Source of the DNA: Chloroflexota bacterium
Lineage (GTDB): Bacteria; Chloroflexota; Dehalococcoidia; SM23-28-2; RBG-16-64-32
Reading direction: 5' to 3'
Length of the DNA stretch: 11,186 nt
NCBI GenBank assembly: GCA_016190405.1
Contig: JACPQO010000266.1
Coordinates: 1-11,186 of the forward strand
Shown: in pieces, positions 6,608 to 11,186 of the stretch
How positions within the stretch are numbered: the first letter of the stretch is position 1
Layout: each line of letters starts with the position of its first letter
Notes under the pieces: generated by a model
What the model saw: the letters and a program-made list of their open reading frames with translations, nothing else
What the model was told of the DNA's origin: nothing
Databases searched by the model: none
Program-made: the position numbers and the translations under genes

Positions 6608-7432
6608 CTAGAGGGCGGCAAGGGCCGCTTCCCGCTGGCGGTTGATCTCGTCGCGGAGCTGCTGGGCCGCTGCGCGGGCAGCCTTAGCGTAGTCCTTTCC
6701 CCGCGAGGCGTACAGCACCCGCCGCGACACGTTCACGATGAACCCCGCGCCCTCGGCGTCCAGGGCGGCGCCCACGGAGGCGGCCAGGTCGCCTTCCTGG
6801 GCGCCCACTCCCGGCAGCAGGAGCAGCATATCGGGGCAGAGGTCGCGGACCCGCGACAGTTCGCGGGGCCAGGTGGCCCCCATCACCAGCCCCACGTTGC
6901 CGTGCACGTTCCATTCCCGCGCCTTCTGGGCCACCGCCTCGTACAGGGGCCGGCCGCCGGCCAGGGCCAGGTCCTGGATCTCGGCGGCGCCGGGGTTGGA
7001 GCTGCGGCACCAGACGAACACGCCGCGGTCGACGTACTCCAGGAAGGGCTCCACGGCGTCGCGGCCGCCGTAGGGGTTCACCGTCGCCGCGTCGAACCCC
7101 ATCGCCTCGAACAGCGCCCGCGCGTAGAAGCGCGCCGTGTTGCCGATGTCGCCCCGCTTGGCGTCGGCGATGACCGGGATGTGGGCCGGCACCGAGCGCA
7201 GGCTCTCCAGCAGGGTCTGCATGCCGCCGGTGCCCAGCGCCTCGAAGAACGCCAGGTTCGGCTTGTAGGCGCAGACGAGGTCCTTCGTGGCCTCGACGAT
7301 CTCCTGTATGAAGGATGGGATGTGGGGATGGGGCATCAGCTCCGGGTCGGGGTCAAGGCCGACGCACAGGAAGCTGCGGTTGCGACGCGTAGCTTCCTGG
7401 AGCTTCTCGCCGAAGGAGATGGACATACTCAC
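6608..7432 (-). CDS. pyrF: Orotidine 5'-phosphate decarboxylase (type 2)
   Basis: The 274-residue enzyme decarboxylates OMP to UMP, the last step of de novo pyrimidine synthesis, in the cytoplasm. The TIM-barrel signatures of the longer type-2 (mycobacterial-like) subfamily are present: FLCVGLDPDPELMP (Asp27), YKPNLAFFEALG (Lys57), and the catalytic VIADAKRGDIGNTA with Asp90, Lys92 and Asp95. NPYGG (119-123), LLPGVGAQEGD (205-215) and the phosphate-binding NVSRR (234-238) follow. All catalytic residues are intact. The start is GTG (7430-7432), or ATG two codons in (7424-7426); both sit behind a weak GGGCAGGCGGG element. No other pyrimidine gene is in the window, so it appears to be a single-gene unit with its own promoter. 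Confidence 0.96.
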   Translation of the reverse strand: MSMSISFGEKLQEATRRNRSFLCVGLDPDPELMPHPHIPSFIQEIVEATKDLVCAYKPNLAFFEALGTGGMQTLLESLRSVPAHIPVIADAKRGDIGNTARFYARALFEAMGFDAATVNPYGGRDAVEPFLEYVDRGVFVWCRSSNPGAAEIQDLALAGGRPLYEAVAQKAREWNVHGNVGLVMGATWPRELSRVRDLCPDMLLLLPGVGAQEGDLAASVGAALDAEGAGFIVNVSRRVLYASRGKDYAKAARAAAQQLRDEINRQREAALAAL

Positions 7433-7455
7433 TGGCCCGCCTGCCCTTCGTCGGC

Positions 7456-7484
7456 ATAGTATTAGGGTGGGCCGCGCCGGTCAA
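7456..7484 (-). promoter_or_regulatory. Promoter of pyrF
   Basis: On the minus strand TTGACC (7479-7484, five of six) is separated by 17 bases from TACTAT (7456-7461, four of six). The predicted start is near 7449, leaving a leader of about 17 bases with a GGGCAGGCGGG ribosome-site-like stretch. No attenuator hairpin or regulatory leader is evident. Confidence 0.6.
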
Positions 7485-7498
7485 GGAATGGGGCCGGC

Positions 7499-7558
7499 GT
7501 GGAGTACTGCTCGCGGCCGGACGCCGCGCGCGCCGTCCCGCGACGGGAGCCCGGGGAG
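7499..7558 (+). repeat. Direct repeat copy A beside the toxin-antitoxin pair (possible gene 3'-end relic)
   Basis: This 60-bp segment starts GTGGAGTACTGCTCGCGG and matches 8386-8445 at 52 of 60 positions by eye, in the same orientation. Read in the plus strand from 7499 it encodes VEYCSRPDAARAVPRREPGE and stops at 7571-7573. That parallels the peptide of copy B, so both may be relics of the 3' end of one gene. The two copies bracket the PIN/AbrB module. Confidence 0.75.
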
Positions 7559-7585
7559 GGGGTGAAGGGGTGAGGGGGACCTAGT

Positions 7586-7999
7586 TCAGGGCGAGAGTAG
7601 CGACAGGAACGCTGAGGCCGAAACGGTCTTGATCCCCTGAAATTCGCCCGTGGCCAGGATGTCCTTGTCTTCGCTGACGATGTATTCGGCGCGCCCGGCC
7701 AGAGCGCACTCGAAGAACTTGTCGTCGTTGGGATCGCGGCACACCGAGACAGGTTCTCGCGGAGTCACGACCTCGGCCCGCTCAAGAACGGCCAGCGCGC
7801 GGTCCACAGCCACATCATCGATCTGCGGAAACCGCCGACGCAGACTTGACCGGTGGAGCACGTCGAGGATCTCTTTGACGATTTCCGTCGAGAGAACGAG
7901 CACGTACCGGTCGTTGAGCTCAAATAGGAGGCGCCCCCATCTTCCGCTTGGGTTGATGAGGGCGCGAACGAAGACAACCGTGTCGAAGACCGCTCTCAT
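7586..7999 (-). CDS. PIN-domain toxin (putative endoribonuclease)
   Basis: This 137-residue PIN-domain protein is of the COG1569/PIN_3 type, the toxin half of type II toxin-antitoxin systems that typically cleaves RNA. The fold's acidic residues are visible: Asp6 in VFDTVVFVRAL, Glu43 in VKEILDVLHR, Asp89/Asp92/Asp93 in CRDPNDDKFFECAL, and Asp111/Asp113 in SEDKDIL. The Asn usually following the first Asp-Thr (DTN) is Val here (DTVV). The acidic set itself is complete, so activity is plausible. The ATG overlaps the antitoxin stop by four bases (ATGA), giving coupled translation in the usual antitoxin-toxin order. Confidence 0.92.
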   Translation of the reverse strand: MRAVFDTVVFVRALINPSGRWGRLLFELNDRYVLVLSTEIVKEILDVLHRSSLRRRFPQIDDVAVDRALAVLERAEVVTPREPVSVCRDPNDDKFFECALAGRAEYIVSEDKDILATGEFQGIKTVSASAFLSLLSP

Positions 8000-8283
8000 G
8001 CCTTTCGCGCTCTCACTTCCTTTACGGCCTCATCGATCGCCTCGTTGATCTCTTCTTCTGGGACACCCCTGAGGCTCTCGCGGACCGGCGCGTAAAGCTC
8101 GTAGAGCTCTTTGGCCCACGGGGACCCCCTGCCTTTGGGAGCGACCTTTACCGGCTCCACTTGCAGTTTCCCCTCGACGACGTCAATCGAGAGCAGGTCA
8201 CCCGGCTCAATGCCCGCCGCTTCCCGAAGTTCTTTGGGGATCGTTATCTGCCCGTGCCGCAGTTGTCTGATCACGCGCTTCAC
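7996..8283 (-). CDS. AbrB/MazE/SpoVT-type antitoxin
   Basis: This 95-residue antitoxin has an N-terminal swapped-hairpin AbrB DNA-binding domain (residues 1-48), with RQLRHGQITIPKELREAAGIEPGD as the core signature. The C-terminal part is acidic and helical (about 55-95), the usual toxin-neutralising region. It probably represses its own promoter. I place the start at the GTG at 8281-8283, because AGGAGA lies six bases upstream. A longer frame from a TTG at 8302-8304 would put that ribosome site inside the coding sequence. It is coupled to the PIN toxin by an ATGA overlap. Confidence 0.92.
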   Translation of the reverse strand: MKRVIRQLRHGQITIPKELREAAGIEPGDLLSIDVVEGKLQVEPVKVAPKGRGSPWAKELYELYAPVRESLRGVPEEEINEAIDEAVKEVRARKA

Positions 8284-8310
8284 TGTCCATCTCCTCCCGT
8301 TCAAGGCCTA

Positions 8311-8342
8311 ACAATATCACACAATCACATAAGTTGACAACT
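8311..8342 (-). promoter_or_regulatory. Promoter and possible operator of the toxin-antitoxin operon
   Basis: On the minus strand TTGTCA (8335-8340, five of six) stands 18 bases before TATTGT (8311-8316); an alternative -10, GATATT (8313-8318), gives 16. The -35 lies inside a perfect 11-base palindrome, AGTTGACAACT (8332-8342). The spacer holds a direct repeat, TGTGA-TTG-TGTGA. Both are plausible binding sites for the AbrB-type antitoxin. The region is clearly more AT-rich than its surroundings. Confidence 0.6.
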
Positions 8343-8385
8343 ACACCGTCGCCCTCCAGTTGCCCCCGTCCGCCTGTCCGCCGAC

Positions 8386-8445
8386 GTGGAGTACTGCTCG
8401 CGGGTGGACACCTCGCGCGCCGTCCCCCGCCTGGAGCGCGGGGAG
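8386..8445 (+). repeat. Direct repeat copy B beside the toxin-antitoxin pair (possible gene 3'-end relic)
   Basis: This is the second copy of the 60-bp repeat at 7499-7558, with eight mismatches. In the plus strand it begins VEYCSRVDTSRAVPRLERGE, continues with DGVLVVVR and stops at TAG 8470-8472. The frame is open back to 8338. The peptide looks more protein-like than copy A, so this may be the less decayed relic. I do not recognise the parent family. Confidence 0.75.
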
Positions 8446-8497
8446 GATGGGGTGCTGGTGGTGGTGAGGTAGGGGGTGAGGGGTCGCGCAAGTGTAG

Positions 8498-9634
8498 CTA
8501 CGAGCTGTCGGCTATCAGGCCAAGCCAGTATTCCAATTCGTACGCGTCGTTGGCGAAGCACTCTATCACCAGTTCGGTGGGAGTGACGCGGGGGTAGTAG
8601 AAGCTACTGACGGTGAGGTACCAGAAGACCGTGCCGTCCGTGATGATGGGAGGATCCGCATAGGGATTGAAGGGACTGTACGACCCGTACTTGCCGCCAT
8701 ATTGCCCATACTTGTTCCAGATGCTGGTGCTGCTGTACTTACTTCCATACGTGCCGTAGCGGTTGAAAACGCCGTCGGCGTCATATGTATTGCACGTGAC
8801 CACCCCAAGGAACTGAGCGTCATCCGCTACCAAGTCCCCCATTAGCGGGATAGGCGTGGGCGTAGGCGTCTTCGTGGCCGTCCCGGTTGATGTGGGTGTT
8901 GGGGTGGGCGTAGGTGTGGGAGTCGGCGCGCCGCCTCCCGTCGGCGTGACGCTGGGCGTGGGCGTCAGCGTGGGTGTCTTGCTGGGGCCTGCTGTGGGCG
9001 ACGGCGTCGGCGTCGGTGTCTTGCTCGGAGTGGCCGTAGGCGTGGGCGAAGTGGGCACGGGAAGCTCCAACACTTGCTCTCCCACGCCGTGGTTGAATTG
9101 CAACGGGAAAGCCAAGAGGAGCGAGCCGAGGCCAGTCACTCGGTTGTCTTCCTGGTTTGCGCCGCCGGGATTGATACGGATGTAGTCTCCCGCCGTGAAG
9201 ATGGACGTGCTGGCGACCTCGATTTCTGTCGCGCCCGCCTGGGCCGCCTGCGTCAACGATGTGAATGGTGGGACTGTGGGGGCTGACCGCCACCCGAACA
9301 GGTTCCAGCCAGCGTATAACGGTATGTTGTTGCCCCCCGAGTTGATAGTGCAGCCGGCGCTGGTGTTAACGAAATACCCCGCGCCCGCAACGAACTGCGT
9401 GAAACCCTGCAAGGAATCGGGCAGGTCGGGGTCGAAGCTGGACCAGACTTTGGTCTGGTTGGCGAATGTCCAGGCTACGTTGGTTACCGGCAGGCAGGCG
9501 CCGAGCTGCTGTTCGATGGGCAGAACGGCAGACGCCGATGGCGCCCAGCCACTGGCCGACGGCGCGAGCAATCCCAGCAGGAGCGCCAGTAGGCCGACCA
9601 GGACCACGGCAACTGACGCCGTTGCGTGCTTCAC
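8498..9634 (-). CDS. Secreted Thr/Pro-linker protein with a Tyr/Gly-repeat C-terminal domain
   Basis: This 378-residue exported protein probably sits on the cell surface. A signal peptide with a long hydrophobic core (about 8-24) ends near SASA (33-36). An N-terminal domain (about 38-120) holds Cys47 and Cys95, a possible disulfide, and [10 protein letters not shown]. It continues into a module with [10 protein letters not shown], then [19 protein letters not shown] (about 133-190). A Thr/Pro linker (192-263) follows. The C-terminal domain (264-378) has Cys281 and Cys359 and two 16-residue Tyr/Gly repeats (290-321). No enzyme motif is visible. The GTG at 9632-9634 has GGAGGG eight bases upstream and begins exactly at the signal peptide. 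The frame is open to 10063, but that extension reads through repeats. Confidence 0.82.
   Translation of the reverse strand: MKHATASVAVVLVGLLALLLGLLAPSASGWAPSASAVLPIEQQLGACLPVTNVAWTFANQTKVWSSFDPDLPDSLQGFTQFVAGAGYFVNTSAGCTINSGGNNIPLYAGWNLFGWRSAPTVPPFTSLTQAAQAGATEIEVASTSIFTAGDYIRINPGGANQEDNRVTGLGSLLLAFPLQFNHGVGEQVLELPVPTSPTPTATPSKTPTPTPSPTAGPSKTPTLTPTPSVTPTGGGAPTPTPTPTPTPTSTGTATKTPTPTPIPLMGDLVADDAQFLGVVTCNTYDADGVFNRYGTYGSKYSSTSIWNKYGQYGGKYGSYSPFNPYADPPIITDGTVFWYLTVSSFYYPRVTPTELVIECFANDAYELEYWLGLIADSS
8657..8767 (-). repeat. Tyr/Gly peptide repeat region in the secreted protein
   Basis: Residues 290-305 ([16 protein letters not shown]) and 306-321 ([16 protein letters not shown]) are two copies of a 16-residue unit, with a partial third (FNPYA). 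The invariant frame is aromatic-N-x-Y-G-x-Y-G-x-K-Y-x-S-x-S. The residue pattern suggests a regularly stacked, non-enzymatic surface structure. Confidence 0.8.
8846..9061 (-). repeat. Low-complexity Thr/Pro linker repeat
   Basis: Residues 192-263 of the secreted protein are mostly alternating Thr and Pro with [12 protein letters not shown] units. At the DNA level these are degenerate six-base units (plus-strand GTGGGC, GTAGGC, GTCGGC). Such tracts can change length by slippage and give open but meaningless Gly/Val frames on the opposite strand. Confidence 0.85.
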
Positions 9635-9676
9635 GACACCCTCCCTCCGCGGCCCGCACGTATCGCGGTGGCCTGT

Positions 9677-9702
9677 ATTATACGCCTGTTGCAGGCGGTC
9701 AA
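9677..9702 (-). promoter_or_regulatory. Promoter of the secreted protein gene, with internal palindrome
   Basis: On the minus strand there is a perfect TATAAT (9677-9682). TTGACC lies at 9697-9702, but the spacer is only 14 bases, which is short for a housekeeping promoter. The space between is almost filled by the perfect palindrome GCCTG-CAA-CAGGC (9684-9696), a possible operator. The predicted start is near 9670, leaving a leader of about 36 bases with GGAGGGAGGG. Confidence 0.5.
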
Positions 9703-9774
9703 GCCATTTCCGGCAGTTTGGTGGGCTCTCGCGGATCGGCCGCGGCGGCGCGGGGGCCCCCTGTTCCATGCCTG

Positions 9775-9794
9775 CCCTGAGCCTTGCCGAAGGG
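9775..9794. repeat. Interspersed palindromic element, copy 1
   Basis: CCCTGAGCCTTGCCGAAGGG is a hyphenated palindrome (outer CCCT/AGGG) and matches copies at 9877, 9926 and 10890. Confidence 0.85.
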
Positions 9795-9821
9795 TTCCTG
9801 GTTCCTTGTTCCTCCCCCCCA

Positions 9822-9860
9822 GCCGCCACAAACCCCCCGTCCACCACGAACGGCGCCCCC
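9822..9860 (-). repeat. Partial duplicate of the 3' end of the SDR gene
   Basis: The 39 bases match 10003-10041 at 35 positions. On the minus strand they encode [13 protein letters not shown], the same C-terminal peptide as the intact SDR, but without its stop codon and without any upstream SDR sequence. A palindromic element lies on either side (9775-9794 and 9877-9895). Confidence 0.85.
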
Positions 9861-9876
9861 TTATCCTCCCCGTTCG

Positions 9877-9895
9877 CCCTGAGCTTGTCGAAGGG
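9877..9895. repeat. Interspersed palindromic element, copy 2
   Basis: CCCTGAGCTTGTCGAAGGG, flanked by GC pairs that extend the palindrome (GCCCT..AGGGC). Confidence 0.85.
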
Positions 9896-9925
9896 CGCAG
9901 ATCGGCCCTTCAACTCTGTTGCGAA

Positions 9926-9945
9926 CCCTGAGCGTAGCCGAAGGG
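9926..9945. repeat. Interspersed palindromic element, copy 3
   Basis: CCCTGAGCGTAGCCGAAGGG, the same orientation as copies 1 and 2. Confidence 0.85.
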
Positions 9946-9998
9946 TGAGCCCCCCTACAACCGTCCCAACGCCTCTGCGCGAAGACCGCGCGCCCCCC

Positions 9999-10757
9999 TT
10001 ACGCTGCCACGAAGCCCCCGTCCACCACGAAGGGCGCCCCCGTGCAGAACGACGAGTCGTCACAGGCCAGGAATAGGGCCAGCCGCGCCACCTCCTCCGG
10101 CTGCCCGAAGCGGCCGATCGGCTCCAGCGCCTCCAGCGTCTTGCGGACCTCCTCGCTGGCGGCTGTGAACCGCTCCACCATCGGCGTCCAGATCACCCCC
10201 GGGCAGATCACGTTCACCCGGATGCCCTGCTTGGCGTACTCCAGGGCCGCCGTCCTGGTGAGCTGGATGACGCCCCCCTTGCTGGCGCAGTAGGCCGGGA
10301 TGCCCGCGAACCCCACCAGCCCCGCCACCGAGGCGTTGTTGATGATCGAGCCACCGCCCGTGTCCAGCATGGCCGCGATGCCGTACTTCATCCCCAGGAA
10401 CACGCCCTTCAGGTTGATGGCGATGACCCGCTCCCAGTTCTCCAGCGAGCAGTCTGCCGTCGGCGCCTGCTCGCCCTCCACGCCGGCGTTGTTGAACAGC
10501 ACGTCCAGCCGGCCGTACGTCTCGACGGCGACGCGCACCATCGTCTGCACGTCCTCGGGGTTGGACACGTCCACCTTCACGAATGTCGCCGAACCGCCGG
10601 CCCTCGCGATCTCATCGGCGACGCGCTTTCCCTTCGCCTCGTCCCAGTCGGCCACGACGACCTTGGTGCCCTCCTCGGCGAACAGCAGCGCCGTGGCCTG
10701 CCCAATGCCCGACGCCGCGCCGGTGATGATCGCCACTTTCCTGTCGAGCTTAGCCAT
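9999..10757 (-). CDS. Short-chain dehydrogenase/reductase (SDR), classical type
   Basis: This 252-residue cytoplasmic NAD(P)-dependent oxidoreductase is related to the FabG/glucose-dehydrogenase-like SDRs. The cofactor motif TGAASGIG (12-19) is intact, as are NNAG (89-92), Asn115, Ser143, and Tyr156-x-x-x-Lys160 in AYCASKGG. Asp37 at the end of the second strand (VVVADWDE) favours NAD over NADP. The C-terminal [16 protein letters not shown] is the usual SDR closing block. The substrate cannot be inferred. The ATG at 10755-10757 has AAGGAGG seven bases upstream; the frame is open further up, but without a better start. It stands alone with its own promoter. A short copy of its 3' end lies 143 bp downstream. 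Confidence 0.94.
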   Translation of the reverse strand: MAKLDRKVAIITGAASGIGQATALLFAEEGTKVVVADWDEAKGKRVADEIARAGGSATFVKVDVSNPEDVQTMVRVAVETYGRLDVLFNNAGVEGEQAPTADCSLENWERVIAINLKGVFLGMKYGIAAMLDTGGGSIINNASVAGLVGFAGIPAYCASKGGVIQLTRTAALEYAKQGIRVNVICPGVIWTPMVERFTAASEEVRKTLEALEPIGRFGQPEEVARLALFLACDDSSFCTGAPFVVDGGFVAA

Positions 10758-10791
10758 TTCGCACCTCCTTCTGCTTCCAGCCTGACGCGAC

Positions 10792-10820
10792 AGCATAACG
10801 CTGACCAGAGGCTTTGGCAA
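10792..10820 (-). promoter_or_regulatory. Promoter of the SDR gene
   Basis: On the minus strand TTGCCA (10815-10820, five of six) and TATGCT (10792-10797, four of six) are separated by 17 bases. The start at about 10785 would give a 28-base leader carrying AAGGAGG. Confidence 0.55.
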
Positions 10821-10889
10821 CACCGCGCAGGGGCCGGATGGCGGGAAGGCCGCCGGCGGGCGTGGGCGCCACCGCACCTTGAAAGCCTG

Positions 10890-10909
10890 TCCTGAGCGCA
10901 GTCGAAGGG
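10890..10909. repeat. Interspersed palindromic element, copy 4
   Basis: TCCTGAGCGCAGTCGAAGGG matches the 9775-9945 group except for the first base. It lies between the divergent SDR and cinA genes. Confidence 0.8.
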
Positions 10910-10931
10910 GTGCGGCATAACCTCCCCGATG

Positions 10932-10951
10932 CCCCGGCCTTCAGGCTGGGG
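10932..10951. repeat. Hairpin upstream of cinA
   Basis: CCCCGGCCTTCAGGCTGGGG folds into CCCC/GGGG and GCCT/AGGC stems around one G-T pair, with a two-base loop. The sequence resembles the hairpin at 3903-3924, so both may belong to one repeat family. It lies 24 bp before the cinA start. Confidence 0.55.
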
Positions 10952-10975
10952 TCCGAGTGTTGTATCCTCGACCCC

Positions 10976-11186
10976 GTGAAGGCGGAGATCATCTCTGTCG
11001 GTACGGAGATCCTCCTGGGCGAAATCCTGGACACCAACGCCCGCTACCTGGCGTCGCGCCTGCCCGCCCTGGGCCTCGACCTCTACTTCATCTCCCAGGT
11101 CGGCGACAACATTGGCCGCATCTCCGATGTCCTCTCGCGGGCGCTGGCCCGCTCGGACCTGGTGCTGACCACGGGCGGCCTGGGAC
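10976..11186 (+). CDS. cinA: CinA family protein, N-terminal part (truncated by window edge)
   Basis: The 70 visible residues begin VKAEIISVGTEILLGEILDTNARYLASRL and end DLVLTTGGLG. This is the MoCF/MoaB-like N-terminal domain of CinA, with its VGTE(I/L)LLG and TTGGLGPT signatures. CinA proteins are linked to competence and act in pyridine nucleotide salvage, as NMN deamidase and ADP-ribose pyrophosphatase in studied cases. The GTG at 10976-10978 aligns with the usual first residue of the family. There is no Shine-Dalgarno, but TATCCT at 10963-10968 lies seven bases before it. It is the only plus-strand gene here and is divergent from the SDR gene. Confidence 0.93.
   Translation, partial: MKAEIISVGTEILLGEILDTNARYLASRLPALGLDLYFISQVGDNIGRISDVLSRALARSDLVLTTGGLG

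Larger units (their letters stand above)
9635..9998. other. 364-bp repeat-rich gap between the secreted protein and the SDR gene
   Basis: No convincing gene lies here. The gap holds the promoter of the secreted protein (9677-9702), three palindromic CCCTGAGC-GAAGGG elements (9775-9794, 9877-9895, 9926-9945) and a 39-bp copy of the SDR 3' end (9822-9860). The minus-strand frame through it happens to stay open, giving peptides such as FDKLRANG and LRLRSG that are simply translations of the repeats. Confidence 0.8.

Noticed and set aside
8284..8304. TTG start giving the antitoxin seven more residues
   Set aside because: It would place the GGGAGGAGA ribosome site inside the coding region. The GTG at 8283 has ideal spacing.
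8846..9061. Regular short repeats considered as a CRISPR or tandem-repeat array
   Set aside because: Units are about six bases, degenerate and coding for Thr/Pro; there are no spacers of unique sequence.
8856..9185. Gly/Val-repeat plus-strand frame
   Set aside because: It is the complement of the Thr/Pro linker repeat and has no independent coding features.
9635..10063. In-frame extension upstream of the secreted protein, open to 10063
   Set aside because: It reads through palindromic repeats and the SDR 3' copy, overlaps the SDR gene and crosses the promoter. The signal peptide starts at the GTG at 9634.

Overview
This is a GC-rich bacterial chromosomal window, almost entirely coded on the minus strand. 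The F-type ATP synthase cluster with an AtpZ-like first gene, a DUF951 gene, a type-2 OMP decarboxylase, a BFN-domain protein, a secreted Thr/Pro-linker protein and frequent GTG starts together suggest a Chloroflexota bacterium, perhaps Dehalococcoidia or a relative. That placement is inferred from gene content and style; no rRNA gene is present.

Minus-strand layout from high to low coordinates. An SDR oxidoreductase (9999-10757) has its own promoter. A 364-bp gap (9635-9998) follows, filled with interspersed repeats and a duplicated SDR 3' end. Next is a secreted, probably cell-surface protein (8498-9634) with a Thr/Pro linker and a Tyr/Gly repeat domain. An AbrB-PIN toxin-antitoxin pair (7586-8283) follows, with a 60-bp direct repeat on each side. 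Then come pyrF (6608-7432), a truncated GIY-YIG nuclease fragment inside a 16-bp inverted repeat (6309-6503), a coupled DUF951-MFS pair (4551-6166) and a BFN nuclease-family gene (3955-4494). The window ends with the ATP synthase operon: atpZ-like, atpB, atpE, atpF, atpH, a DinB-like gene and a partial atpA (1-3832). The only clear plus-strand gene is the 5' end of cinA (10976 to the window end).

The ATP synthase genes are tightly packed, with GTGA four-base overlaps at atpF/atpH and atpH/dinB-like. They encode the Fo membrane sector (a, b, c), the delta stalk and the start of F1 alpha. The main oddities are a DinB/ClbS-like gene coupled between atpH and atpA, an extended acidic loop in subunit a and a long N-terminus on subunit c.

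The accessory half carries several generations of repeats: palindromic CCCTGAGC-GAAGGG elements, the inverted-repeat GIY-YIG relic, and two independent cases of short duplicated sequences that look like gene 3' ends. I see no CRISPR array, tRNA, rRNA or complete transposase. The best candidates for something undescribed are the GIY-YIG/inverted-repeat element and the DinB-like gene inside the atp operon.
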